Assembly: GCA_019694465.1 (NCBI GenBank) | Contig: JAIBBV010000010.1 | Location: 1-64,000, forward strand | Source of the DNA: Oligoflexia bacterium | Lineage (GTDB): Bacteria > Bdellovibrionota_C > UBA2361 > JAFLCA01 | DNA length: 64,000 nt | Direction: 5' to 3' | Part shown: positions 47,851 through 56,620 of the stretch, piece after piece | Layout: every line of letters starts with the position of its first letter | Position numbering within the stretch: position 1 is the first letter of the stretch | Program-made: the position numbers and the translations under genes | Notes under the pieces: generated by a model | The model's input: only the letters and a program-made list of their open reading frames with translations | Told to the model about the DNA's origin: nothing | The model's database searches: none

Positions 47851-48819
47851 ATGAGCATCAATTATTTAAACAAAATTGCTCGGCTATGCCTAGCGGCCTT
47901 CACGGCAGCTATCTGCTCAGTGCCAGCGATTGCCAATGCCGAGCATGTCACGCTTTCCCATACTCAGCACTCAAAGAAGGCTAAAGTCCAAAAGCAAAAG
48001 GTAATCCAAGCAAAGCCGCAACAGCTCATCGGCCCCTACCGTGGCTGGGGATTCCTAGTCGAGAAATTGCGCCAAGATGGAATTAGCGAGTCCACCCTAC
48101 GCACAGTGTATCAAGACAAGCGCATGCCGCGCTTCACAGACATACCTTTTAGTTTGCAGCCACGAGAAACGCACTCCATGTATGTGCGTTTCTTAACTCA
48201 AGGACCACTTTCTATTGCTAAAAGCTTTTTGGATCGCCACAAAAAGCTATTTGGAGAAGCTGAGCGAACATTTGGAGTTTCACGTAATGTAATCGCTGCT
48301 ATTTTCCTAGTCGAGACTCAGGCCGGCACCTTTACGGGTAAGGAACTGGTAATCAACAGGCTATCGAGGTTGGCATCTATCGCCGAACCTAACAATTTAC
48401 TGTTCAACTATGATCGCTTACGCAAACTAGATACGAGCGTCACTTTCGAGCGAGTAAAAGAGCGCGCTAGCTATTTGGAGGAGACATTCTACCCTGAGGT
48501 GAAGGCGCTTCTGGAAATTTCACGTCGCCAGAGAATTGACCTCCTGGAACTGCGTGGCTCAGGCGCTGGCGCCTTCGGTATTCCACAGTTTCTACCTTCT
48601 AGTTACTTGCGCTTTGGAGTCGATGCCAATCGAGATGGGCTTATCTCACTCTTCCATGAATCAGATGCCATTTGGTCCACTGCAAACTATCTTTCCTCTA
48701 TGGGCTGGAACGATGCATCTTCGACCGAGGATAAACAAAAGGTAATCTGGAAGTACAATCACAGCCAAGCCTATGTTGATACGGTGCTATCAATAGCAGA
48801 CCGCTTGTCCGGCTATTAG
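47851..48819 (+). CDS. lytic murein transglycosylase, MltB-like
   Basis: The 322-residue protein has a signal peptide (LCLAAFTAAICSVPAIANA) and no lipobox. The SLT_2-type domain has FGVSRNVIAAIFLVETQAG with the catalytic Glu, SYLEETFYPEVKALLE, GSGAGAFGIPQFLPSSYLRF and the C-terminal ANYLSSMGW with the Asn-His loop. It cleaves peptidoglycan to 1,6-anhydro-MurNAc products in the periplasm. The position before a pilus-type ATPase gene is suggestive but not evidence of a link. Confidence 0.87.
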   Translation: MSINYLNKIARLCLAAFTAAICSVPAIANAEHVTLSHTQHSKKAKVQKQKVIQAKPQQLIGPYRGWGFLVEKLRQDGISESTLRTVYQDKRMPRFTDIPFSLQPRETHSMYVRFLTQGPLSIAKSFLDRHKKLFGEAERTFGVSRNVIAAIFLVETQAGTFTGKELVINRLSRLASIAEPNNLLFNYDRLRKLDTSVTFERVKERASYLEETFYPEVKALLEISRRQRIDLLELRGSGAGAFGIPQFLPSSYLRFGVDANRDGLISLFHESDAIWSTANYLSSMGWNDASSTEDKQKVIWKYNHSQAYVDTVLSIADRLSGY

Positions 48820-49015
48820 GCCATGGAATAGGTCATGGCATACCGCCGTGTTGCCGCGACTAAGCAGATCTCCTAGCTCCTTCTCCCACATAAACGCAAA
48901 GCTATCGTGGTGAGCTCACGCAGCAGGAGGGCCCAAATACTCGGATTTTACAGAATGCGCCACCTAGAATTAAGTAAGAGCAAAGTTCCGGCGACCTAAT
49001 TGCCTGGCTGGAATT

Positions 49016-50569
49016 ATGGCAATCGGAACTTCACCAAAGGCGCGTCAACCTATCAACAGGGCCTCCATGCGCCCACAATCTGGCTCGCCTGGAGCGAGGA
49101 CGCCGCAAGACGATTCGCTAGAGGGCAATCTACGCAACGTCCTTGAAGGCCAATCCGCGATCAAAGCTAGCCTGGTACAGCGCGAAGATGACGATGCCGT
49201 ACAAACTGATGCGCCACTAATTCGACTTGTTAACTCCCTGCTCTCCGAGGCCGTGCGTAGAAATGCCTCAGATATTCATATCGAACCACTTGAGGGCGCA
49301 CTGCGAGTTCGCTTCCGCATTGACGGAGTGCTACAAGAAGTTCAGCAAATTCCGCTGCAGTTAGCGCCTGCCATTACTTCACGCCTTAAAATCATGGCGG
49401 CTTTAGATATTTGCGAAAAACGCATGCCGCAAGACGGCTCAATCAAGATGCGCCAACAAAACCTTGATGCAGATTTTCGCATCAGCACACTACCCTCGGT
49501 TTTCGGCGAAAAAGTAGTAATGCGCGTAATGGGAGGGGCTGGAGTTGGAAAGGAGATTTCGAAGCTTGGAATACCAGAGGCACAACTAAAGCTTTTCTGT
49601 GAGGCAATCCACCGCCCAGATGGCTTAGTACTAGTTACCGGACCTACCGGTTCTGGAAAAACTACTACTCTGTACGCAGCACTTAGCGAGCTAAACGACT
49701 CATCGACCAGCGTCTTTACAGCTGAAGATCCAGTTGAAGGGACCTTGCCAGGAGTTACGCAGTGCCAGGTCAACTCGGGTGTAGGATACACCTTTGCAAG
49801 TATCTTGCGCTCACTTCTACGCCAAGATCCAGATGTAATCCTAGTCGGTGAGATTAGAGATCAGGAAACCGCTGAGATTTCAATAAAGGCGGCTCTAACT
49901 GGCCACCTTGTGTTGTCAACACTGCACACTAACTCGGCCGTTGCCACCATTTCGCGCTTATTAAACATGGGCATTGCGCCTTACTTAATTTCTTCAGCTG
50001 TAACTTGTGTGGTAGCTCAAAGGCTGGTGCGAAAAATCTGCCCAGACTGCAAAAAGGAAGACACGATTTCCGCGGATATGCTTGCCACCCTTGGACCACA
50101 AGGAGAGCTTCTTCGCGGCAAGCAACTTTGGCGAGGCCAAGGCTGTCCGGCCTGCCACAATTCTGGATTCAAGGGACGCGCGCCACTGTATGAGGTGCTA
50201 CTTGTAAGCGACGAGTTGCGCCAATTGATTCTAGCTGGGGCTACCCAGGATGAGCTGAAGCGCGTGGCTCGCGTTCAAGGCATGATTACACTTCGCGAAG
50301 CTGGCCTAGGGCTATGCGCGGAAGGCATCACGACGGTACAAGAGGTATTAGGCGTCACCAATGAAGACACGGACACAACAAAGCTCGACGTGGCAGCCAA
50401 CGTAGCGGCATCTCTCAATCTCCAGGCTGCACCAGCGCCAAAGAGTGATGCGCCACCTTTAGCTCAACCAGCCCAAGTCATGGAAAAGGCGGTCGACAAC
50501 GAGCAGCTACGTTCGGCCGTGAAGCGCTGGAAGAGTCAAAAGACAGCTCGCATGCAAGTGGTTCAATAG
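49016..50569 (+). CDS. GspE/PilB-type secretion ATPase
   Basis: The 517-residue protein has a compact N-terminal domain (APLIRLVNSLLSEAVRRNASDIHIEP), Walker A GPTGSGKTTTLY, Walker B region ILVGEIRDQET, His-box TGHLVLSTLHTN and the four-cysteine zinc loop (CPDC then CPACHNSGFKGR) of GspE/PilB assembly ATPases. The usual long N-terminal MshEN-type domain is missing; only about 60 low-complexity residues precede the core. The last 90 residues form a disordered tail. It would drive a type II secretion or type IV pilus machine distinct from the TadA system. A response regulator follows 27 nt on. Confidence 0.87.
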   Translation: MAIGTSPKARQPINRASMRPQSGSPGARTPQDDSLEGNLRNVLEGQSAIKASLVQREDDDAVQTDAPLIRLVNSLLSEAVRRNASDIHIEPLEGALRVRFRIDGVLQEVQQIPLQLAPAITSRLKIMAALDICEKRMPQDGSIKMRQQNLDADFRISTLPSVFGEKVVMRVMGGAGVGKEISKLGIPEAQLKLFCEAIHRPDGLVLVTGPTGSGKTTTLYAALSELNDSSTSVFTAEDPVEGTLPGVTQCQVNSGVGYTFASILRSLLRQDPDVILVGEIRDQETAEISIKAALTGHLVLSTLHTNSAVATISRLLNMGIAPYLISSAVTCVVAQRLVRKICPDCKKEDTISADMLATLGPQGELLRGKQLWRGQGCPACHNSGFKGRAPLYEVLLVSDELRQLILAGATQDELKRVARVQGMITLREAGLGLCAEGITTVQEVLGVTNEDTDTTKLDVAANVAASLNLQAAPAPKSDAPPLAQPAQVMEKAVDNEQLRSAVKRWKSQKTARMQVVQ

Positions 50570-50596
50570 ATTTGGGGCATTTATAAGGGGTAACTT

Positions 50597-50989
50597 ATGT
50601 CATTAAAATTCTTGGTCGTCGACGATGATCAGCATGCACGAGAGATTATGAAGATGATCCTGCAGTCTATGGATTGCAGCGTGGAAACAGCACCAGATGG
50701 GCTACATGCGATCAAGATGCTGCACTCAGAAAAAAGAGCCTGTGAGTTCGATGCAATTTTTCTGGACATCGTAATGCCCAGCGTGTCTGGCTACGAAGTG
50801 CTCGAAATGCTGAAAAGTAATCGTGAAACACGGAATATCCCTGTCATTCTTTTGAGTGCTGTAGAGCCGAAACAAGAGCTGATCAAGAGCTACCAGAAGG
50901 GCGCGGACTACTTTGTGCCCAAGCCATTTACAGTCGAACAGATCATATTTGGACTCGATCTAATGTTTGGCACAGCAGAGGCTCCATAA
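50597..50989 (+). CDS. single-domain response regulator
   Basis: A CheY-like receiver of 130 residues: DDDQ at 9-12, phospho-acceptor Asp 57 in IFLDIVMP, Ser in LLSAVEP and Lys in VPKPFT. AGGGG lies about 8 nt before the ATG. It is probably co-transcribed with the ATPase gene upstream and could control that machine. Confidence 0.88.
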   Translation: MSLKFLVVDDDQHAREIMKMILQSMDCSVETAPDGLHAIKMLHSEKRACEFDAIFLDIVMPSVSGYEVLEMLKSNRETRNIPVILLSAVEPKQELIKSYQKGADYFVPKPFTVEQIIFGLDLMFGTAEAP

Positions 50990-51068
50990 GGCAAGCTCGA
51001 GAGTCTACACAGACAGCTATTCGATCAAACAGTCCATGTGCCACCCCTTTGAAAGCAGCACTGCTCCC

Positions 51069-51108
51069 GATCCGTAAACGATGATCTGTCGCAGATCTGT
51101 AAACGATG
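51069..51108. repeat. 15-nt direct repeats with 25-nt period
   Basis: GATCCGTAAACGATG and GATCTGTAAACGATG differ at one position and start 25 nt apart. A shorter ATCTGTCG lies between them. Could be binding sites for one regulator or remnants of an element. Confidence 0.55.
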
Positions 51109-51139
51109 TATGTCGTGGTTCCTAGGGAACATACAAGCG

Positions 51140-51197
51140 CACAGAGTTCACAGAGGTTAGCGATCTAGGACCCTTACCATCCTCTGTGAACCCTGTG
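51140..51197. repeat. CACAGAG-type palindromic repeat, copy B (spacer inverted)
   Basis: The arms 51140-51156 and 51181-51197 are complementary over 17 bp with one mismatch. The 24-nt spacer 51157-51180, read in reverse complement, matches the spacer of copy A at 22 of 24 positions. The right flank matches copy A in the direct orientation. Confidence 0.85.
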
Positions 51198-51592
51198 GCT
51201 TTTAATTAGCTGCATTAATGTCTAAACCTGTCTGTCAGATCGAATAGCGACTATTGCACTTACATCTGAGATCTATTTGCCTGAGGTGGCTGAAATTGCG
51301 CGGCACATGACATAGGCGACGCTTGAGCGTCAAAGCCTGGAACGACAACCAGCCCGCAGCTTGGGCGTAAGGCGAACCTCTACTTTCCAGGCATTAGGCA
51401 GCAGCGAATTCAAAAATTACCCCTATTTGAGCCACATACATACACATTTGGGACCTTACTTCTCTCTAACATATTGATCTAACAGAGAAGTATAGTCACA
51501 AGAAAATGCCTCCAGCATTTATGGATTACGCAAAAGTCGTAGTAACATGCTGAAAATAATCGGCATAACAGAATTGGAGGATTCCCAGCCAA

Positions 51593-54346
51593 ATGTCGCT
51601 TTCTGCTGTTCCTGTCTTAGCCCCAGAGGAGAACTCTCGTCGCGTTGGTGTATTCCTAGCCGACACTGAGGGGCTATGCACATGGGTCAGTCCCGAGATT
51701 TATCTCTTAACCGGCCTTTCAGCCAGCGACCTAATTGGACAATTCTGGTTTCGTTGTCTTGAGGGACGCGACCGTCGCCGCGCAATTCAGACATGGGAAT
51801 TAGAAATTGGAAAATCACGCCCCTTTTCGTTTTCTGGCAAACTCGAAACTCCTGCCAAGAAGCATGTAAATGTTTTTATTCAAGCTGAAGTAATCCCAGC
51901 ACAACGTGGGCAAAGTGCCTATTGCGTTGGGATGATCATGGATACATCCGCTAAGGAAGCGCTTTTCGAAGACTCTCAGCGCTATGAGCGCCTAAGTGAA
52001 GCGCTGCAGCGGATCGAACGCTCCGAGCAGGAATCCGTCACATTATATACAGCCCTAAATGAGTCCGAAGCGACAATAACTAAATTAACTGATGATCTTC
52101 AGGCCAGCGCTCGCAGAAATCTTGAGCTAACCTCACGCATTGAGGATCTAAATAAGCAAATGGCTGGGCTCGAGGAACAGCTAGGGTTGGCCAACTCAGC
52201 AAAATTTAGCTTAGAAAAGCAAATTCAATCATTAAAGGATGCGCATGAGCTAAGGCTTAAAGAACTCAGCGCACAGGACAATGAAAAGCGCCTGGCGCTA
52301 GAGGCGCAGTCCTCCCATGCCCAGCTCGAGTTAGACGGCCTGATTAGGGCAAAAAAGGCTATAGACGATGAGCTCAAGCAGGTTAAGGAAGAGCTGAGTG
52401 CCCACAAACTTAGCCGTCAGGGCGATGCAGATGCAGCAAAATTTATAGAGAATGAATTACGCTCCAGACTTCAAACATTAGAGGGAATTTTGGAGCGCGA
52501 GCAGTCCAGCGCCAAATCCTCGCTTGAGGCCAAAGAAAAGGAGCTGAAACAAACCAAGACTGAGCTTGAAGGCCAACTGCTTAAGATGTTGGGGGAAGCT
52601 AGCGATCTTCTCAACTCTAAGAAACAACTCGCAGACAAGATAGCAGCTCTTGAACGCGCTCTAGATGAAGGCAAATCAGAAAACAAACGCCTTTGTGAGG
52701 CACACAAAGAGGAGCTACAAGCACTAGCTGCCGCAGCTCAGGCCAAAGAATCTGCCCTAAGCACTGACATTCAGCAGCTGCAGGCAACTAACAACAAAAT
52801 GTCAGAGAGACTCAGCGAGCTAGAGCGGCAACGCGACCACGATCTCGCTCTGATTGAGCAGCAAAAAAAGATCATAGAGGAGCATGAAGCTCGTCGCCTC
52901 TCCCTCGAAAAGCGCGTACGCGAACACGAGGCAAGCATTGAGCAGGGCAACCGCGCCATTCAGGTCATCACCGAACAAAACATTGCCGAAGAAAACAGCC
53001 GCAAGACGCAAGCGCACCAACTGGCAGAAGCACAAGCAGCTCTTGAGCAGGCTCATGCTCGCCACCTTTCGCTCGAAAGCGCGCTAGCAGAGGCGACACG
53101 CGAACGGCAGGCTGCCGATGCCAGACTTTCACTATTAGCACGCAAGGACACACGGCATGGATTGGCACTGGATTGGATCCAACGCCAACATACTGCGCTG
53201 ACGCAAGAAATCTTCGCGTTTCTGCCGAGTGCGCCGCTATCACCGCAGCAAAGCCACGCCGTAGCTGACCTCAAGACTAGTGCCGACTACTGCCAAAAAC
53301 TAATAGCCGGCCTTGGTCATTTGACAACCTTATCAACACAACCAAGCAGCAGCCAACTTCCGGTGCATCTAAGAAAGTTTCTTGGCCCACTTACAGCACT
53401 AGTAGATTTTCGAGCCTCGCAGCGCGAGCTAGAGTTCTTCTTCGACGACAAGAGCAACATTCCAGACTTGCTCTATTTGGATCCAGTAAAGCTTGAGCTA
53501 ATTTTCTCACTTATTCTAGGAAATCTTCTCCACACTTTACCACCATTCGCACGCGTCACATGTTCAGCTCGGGTACAACACGAAGACGAGCGCGCAGCTC
53601 TGATTAGGTTTGAACTACTTACATCTTCAATCACAGACAACGATCGTAAGCGCGTCAGCATCTCACAGTTACAAGACGTGCTGGCGATCCCATATTCGCA
53701 ACGTGAGCTACTAGGAATCGACATTGCCAATCAAATTCTACAATTTGCATCGATACAGGTTGTAGTGGATGAAAAAGAGGATGGCTTCACGCTTGGCTTC
53801 GAGATGCTAGCTGGCAAAACAGCCGACGGCGCCACTCACGGTCAAACAGCCCTACTGCCGGCACCGCCCATTGTCATAGCTCCACAGTCCATACCAGCTA
53901 GCGTCCCCCAACCGGCAGAACAAGTCGCCATCAAAGAGGAAACTATTCCAGCTACTCAGCCCAGCTCATCTCAGCGGCTACGCGTGCTACTAGCAGATGA
54001 TAACCGCATCAATCAGAACATGATGCGCAAACTGCTCATAAAACTTGACTGCGAAGTTACAGTTGCAATCAATGGACGCGACGCCTTTGAGCGCTTTGCC
54101 AAGGATCCATTCGACCTTGTACTTATGGATTGCCAGATGCCGCAGGTAGATGGCTACCAAGCCGCTCGGGATATTAAGAAACACGAAAAGGCACGTAATA
54201 CTCCCCAGGTGCCTATTTTTGGTCTGAGCGCCCACTTAGATTCTAGCACTCGCCAGCGCTGCCTAGAGTCAGGCATGGAAGATTGCCTATCTAAGCCCTT
54301 ACAAGAAGAGCAAGTTATTAAGTTGCTGTCGACCTTACGCAAATAA
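51593..54346 (+). CDS. PAS - coiled coil - degenerate kinase core - receiver protein
   Basis: The 917-residue protein has a PAS domain at about residues 15-125 (VFLADTEGLCTWVSPEIYLLTG). A very long coiled coil runs from about 125 to 515. A region of about 230 residues recalls a dimerisation helix pair plus a GHKL ATPase (DPVKLELIFSLILGNLLHT as the N-box). A complete receiver comes last (LLADDNRINQN, LVLMDCQMPQVDGY, CLSKPLQ). I find no H-E/D-x-x phospho-acceptor motif and no DxGxG box, so kinase activity is doubtful. No membrane segment is present. GGAGG lies about 12 nt before the ATG. Confidence 0.75.
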   Translation: MSLSAVPVLAPEENSRRVGVFLADTEGLCTWVSPEIYLLTGLSASDLIGQFWFRCLEGRDRRRAIQTWELEIGKSRPFSFSGKLETPAKKHVNVFIQAEVIPAQRGQSAYCVGMIMDTSAKEALFEDSQRYERLSEALQRIERSEQESVTLYTALNESEATITKLTDDLQASARRNLELTSRIEDLNKQMAGLEEQLGLANSAKFSLEKQIQSLKDAHELRLKELSAQDNEKRLALEAQSSHAQLELDGLIRAKKAIDDELKQVKEELSAHKLSRQGDADAAKFIENELRSRLQTLEGILEREQSSAKSSLEAKEKELKQTKTELEGQLLKMLGEASDLLNSKKQLADKIAALERALDEGKSENKRLCEAHKEELQALAAAAQAKESALSTDIQQLQATNNKMSERLSELERQRDHDLALIEQQKKIIEEHEARRLSLEKRVREHEASIEQGNRAIQVITEQNIAEENSRKTQAHQLAEAQAALEQAHARHLSLESALAEATRERQAADARLSLLARKDTRHGLALDWIQRQHTALTQEIFAFLPSAPLSPQQSHAVADLKTSADYCQKLIAGLGHLTTLSTQPSSSQLPVHLRKFLGPLTALVDFRASQRELEFFFDDKSNIPDLLYLDPVKLELIFSLILGNLLHTLPPFARVTCSARVQHEDERAALIRFELLTSSITDNDRKRVSISQLQDVLAIPYSQRELLGIDIANQILQFASIQVVVDEKEDGFTLGFEMLAGKTADGATHGQTALLPAPPIVIAPQSIPASVPQPAEQVAIKEETIPATQPSSSQRLRVLLADDNRINQNMMRKLLIKLDCEVTVAINGRDAFERFAKDPFDLVLMDCQMPQVDGYQAARDIKKHEKARNTPQVPIFGLSAHLDSSTRQRCLESGMEDCLSKPLQEEQVIKLLSTLRK

Positions 54347-54526
54347 GGCAGGACAGCTTATTGCACCACTGCTGCATATCCCTTAAAGTCCAAACGGTTA
54401 TCTGCTACAATTTTAATAGGGAAGACGTGTGGCCCGCCCCACAGGGCAATTGCTCAGGGCTTTCCTAGAACTAGTACGCAGGCAATCCAAGCCATTTTGG
54501 GGTAACGCTTTTGTCCGAGAGGAGAC

Positions 54527-54904
54527 ATGTCGAAGAAAGGAACTATCTTGGTAGTGGAGGATGACGCCGACAGCAGAAGCGCAATTTGCACCATCCTTGA
54601 AGCGCTCGGATACTCACACGTAAGCTTTGCCTCGGGCAAGGAAGCGCTGGCAAATATTAAGAACCACCAGATCGATCTGGCGCTGTTGGATATCATGATG
54701 CCAGAGATGGATGGTTATGAGCTGTTGCGAGAAATGCGCAAGATCCCTAGCTTCAAAGAACTACCAGTCATTATGGTTACAGCCAAGGATCAAGATTCAG
54801 AGATTTTGGAAGGCTACCAATTTGGCGCCGACTACTACATTCCAAAGCCTTTTACGTCGAAGCAACTAGAGTACGGGATCAAACTTTTCCTTCCGGTCAA
54901 GTAG
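54527..54904 (+). CDS. single-domain response regulator
   Basis: A 125-residue receiver: VVEDDADSR, phospho-acceptor Asp 55 in LALLDIMMPEMDGYE, Thr in IMVTAKDQ and Lys in IPKPFT. GAGGAG precedes the ATG by about 4 nt. It follows the PAS/receiver protein and precedes tmk. It resembles the regulator at 50597 in its ADYxxPKPFT end, so the two may be partners in one relay. Confidence 0.88.
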   Translation: MSKKGTILVVEDDADSRSAICTILEALGYSHVSFASGKEALANIKNHQIDLALLDIMMPEMDGYELLREMRKIPSFKELPVIMVTAKDQDSEILEGYQFGADYYIPKPFTSKQLEYGIKLFLPVK

Positions 54905-54916
54905 CGGTAGACACGC

Positions 54917-55603
54917 ATGCTGATCAACCTAGAAAACTTCTCGCCCTCAAGACCGCGAGGTTTCCTGGTGCTCGAAGGGGTAAATGGCGCCGGCAAGTCG
55001 ACACTACTTACTAAGCTATCGGAGCGCTTAGCGCAAAACGGCAAAAGTGTTGTGTGCTCACGTGAGCCAGGAGCAACCGAACTTGGGAAGACACTGCGCT
55101 CACTGATCCTTGAGCCCAAGGGCGATAAGGCTGCGCCGATCGCTGAGCTAATGCTTTTTGGAGCAGACCGGGCCGACCATGTTGCCAAGGTTATACAACC
55201 AAACTTGCAGTCTGGACGTTGGGTTATTTCTGACCGCTATCTTTATTCAAGCATTGCCTTCCAAGGCTTTGGTCGACAGCTTCCAATGCAAGCGGTCGAA
55301 GCTGTAAACACACTTGCCACTTCTGGTGTACTACCCGACCTGGTAATTCTCTTAGATCTAGATCCAGCTGAAGGTCTGCGTCGAACTCAATCACGTAGCC
55401 AAGCTAGCGCCAAGCTTGGCGAAGGTGACGCGTTTGAAAAGGAAGCTTTGGCCTTTCATACTCGCATTCGAGACGGATTTCTTAAGATTGCGGCGTCACG
55501 CCCTGAACCTTTTCTAGTTGTTGACGCATCGCAGAGCCAGCAAGATGTATTTTCGACAGTTTGGCGTGCTGTGGAAGCACTACTGCGAGCAAGTGCAGTA
55601 TGA
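54917..55603 (+). CDS. tmk: thymidylate kinase
   Basis: The 228-residue protein has the P-loop EGVNGAGKSTLLTKL, the REPG motif SREPGATELGK, and the Asp-Arg motif SDRYLYSSIAFQGFG of TMP kinases, plus the LILLDLDPAEGLRR-type strand. It phosphorylates dTMP to dTDP. Residues 1-14 extend beyond the usual start. Its stop overlaps the holB start (ATGA), the usual bacterial tmk-holB coupling. Confidence 0.92.
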   Translation: MLINLENFSPSRPRGFLVLEGVNGAGKSTLLTKLSERLAQNGKSVVCSREPGATELGKTLRSLILEPKGDKAAPIAELMLFGADRADHVAKVIQPNLQSGRWVISDRYLYSSIAFQGFGRQLPMQAVEAVNTLATSGVLPDLVILLDLDPAEGLRRTQSRSQASAKLGEGDAFEKEALAFHTRIRDGFLKIAASRPEPFLVVDASQSQQDVFSTVWRAVEALLRASAV

Positions 55604-56544
55604 AAGCAATACTTGGTCATGAACGTCAACGTGAAGCCCTTACTCGACTCGCGCAGAGTGGGAAGCTTGCCCCAACTCTACTTTTCTGCGGCATGCCAGG
55701 CATTGGAAAATCATTAGTGGCACGTGAACTGGCGCAGCGCCTTCTATGCCGCAAGTCGAGCGGAGCGCTATGCGGTGAATGCGAAGGCTGTCGCTTAGTC
55801 GCAAGTAATTCTCACCCCGACTTCTACTATTTTGACGACGCCAACAGCGAATCGGGTGATGTTGATGGAATTCGTAAGTTACTGCACAGCCTCACCCTGC
55901 GCCCCTATTACAGTGGCAATCGTGTTGTAATATTGGACAACTCCGAGGCGCTTAATCCGCAAAGTGTTAACGTTTTGCTAAAGTCGCTAGAAGAGCCTCG
56001 CCCATCAACTTATTTTATTTTGATTACAACTAATCGGACCCTCCTTTTACCGACACTCGTTTCGCGCTGCCAGGCTTACTACTTCGACACACTAAGCGAA
56101 AAGGATGTGCGCACCCTTCTTCAATCACAGGGCCTAACGGGCCCGCTTGATGAATTAGTAGCTGCGGCGTCTGGATCTCTTGCGCATATTGAGGATCTGA
56201 AGAATAGCTTCCCTGCGCGCCAAGCTCTAATGGCAAAGCTGGAGCGCATTGTCGCTGGCAATATGCTGGAAGCATGCTCATTGGCGCAGGAACTAAGCAA
56301 AGACAAGGACTCACTTGCCCAGAAGCTCCAGTTACTTCGACTCCTAGCCCACCAAGGCATGCTAGGAAATAGTGACCCCGTCACCAAGCGCCGCTGGGCG
56401 GAAGCGTACGAGATTATATCGTCTCAGGATTATGCTCTGTTTGAGCGCAATCTAAACCCGCTTGCCCTACTTACTACAAACTTTTGTGCTATCGCTACGC
56501 CCCTTGGCCGTTCACCCCAGACTGACTCTCATCAATTGTTTTAA
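55600..56544 (+). CDS. holB: DNA polymerase III delta' subunit
   Basis: Starting at ATG 55600, 314 residues with the clamp-loader AAA+ pattern: ILGHERQREALTRLAQ, P-loop CGMPGIGKSLVAREL, cysteines of the zinc site (CRKS, CGECEGC), then DVDGIRKLLHSLTLRPY, VVILDNSEALNPQSVNVLLKSLEEP and the sensor region LVSRCQ. It is the stator of the clamp loader. Overlaps tmk by 4 nt. Confidence 0.9.
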   Translation: MKAILGHERQREALTRLAQSGKLAPTLLFCGMPGIGKSLVARELAQRLLCRKSSGALCGECEGCRLVASNSHPDFYYFDDANSESGDVDGIRKLLHSLTLRPYYSGNRVVILDNSEALNPQSVNVLLKSLEEPRPSTYFILITTNRTLLLPTLVSRCQAYYFDTLSEKDVRTLLQSQGLTGPLDELVAAASGSLAHIEDLKNSFPARQALMAKLERIVAGNMLEACSLAQELSKDKDSLAQKLQLLRLLAHQGMLGNSDPVTKRRWAEAYEIISSQDYALFERNLNPLALLTTNFCAIATPLGRSPQTDSHQLF

Positions 56545-56620
56545 AGTTCTCCGCAACAAGCCCTAAGTTTACTTAACCCGCTCGTGTTGCAAGCAAACTT
56601 GAGCAGTCTGCTACGTTTTG

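Larger units (their letters stand above)
50990..51592. other. gene-free region with palindromic and direct repeats
   Basis: About 600 nt with no supported gene. It holds copy B of the CACAGAG palindrome (51140-51197) and a pair of 15-nt direct repeats (51069-51083, 51094-51108). A short palindrome GACGCT-TG-AGCGTC lies near 51315. The stretch 51200-51260 is near-identical to the right flank of copy A at 45 kb. Confidence 0.65.

Noticed and set aside
45120-51260. Insertion sequence ends
   Set aside because: The inverted repeats enclose only 24 nt and no transposase; they fit a small palindromic repeat family better.
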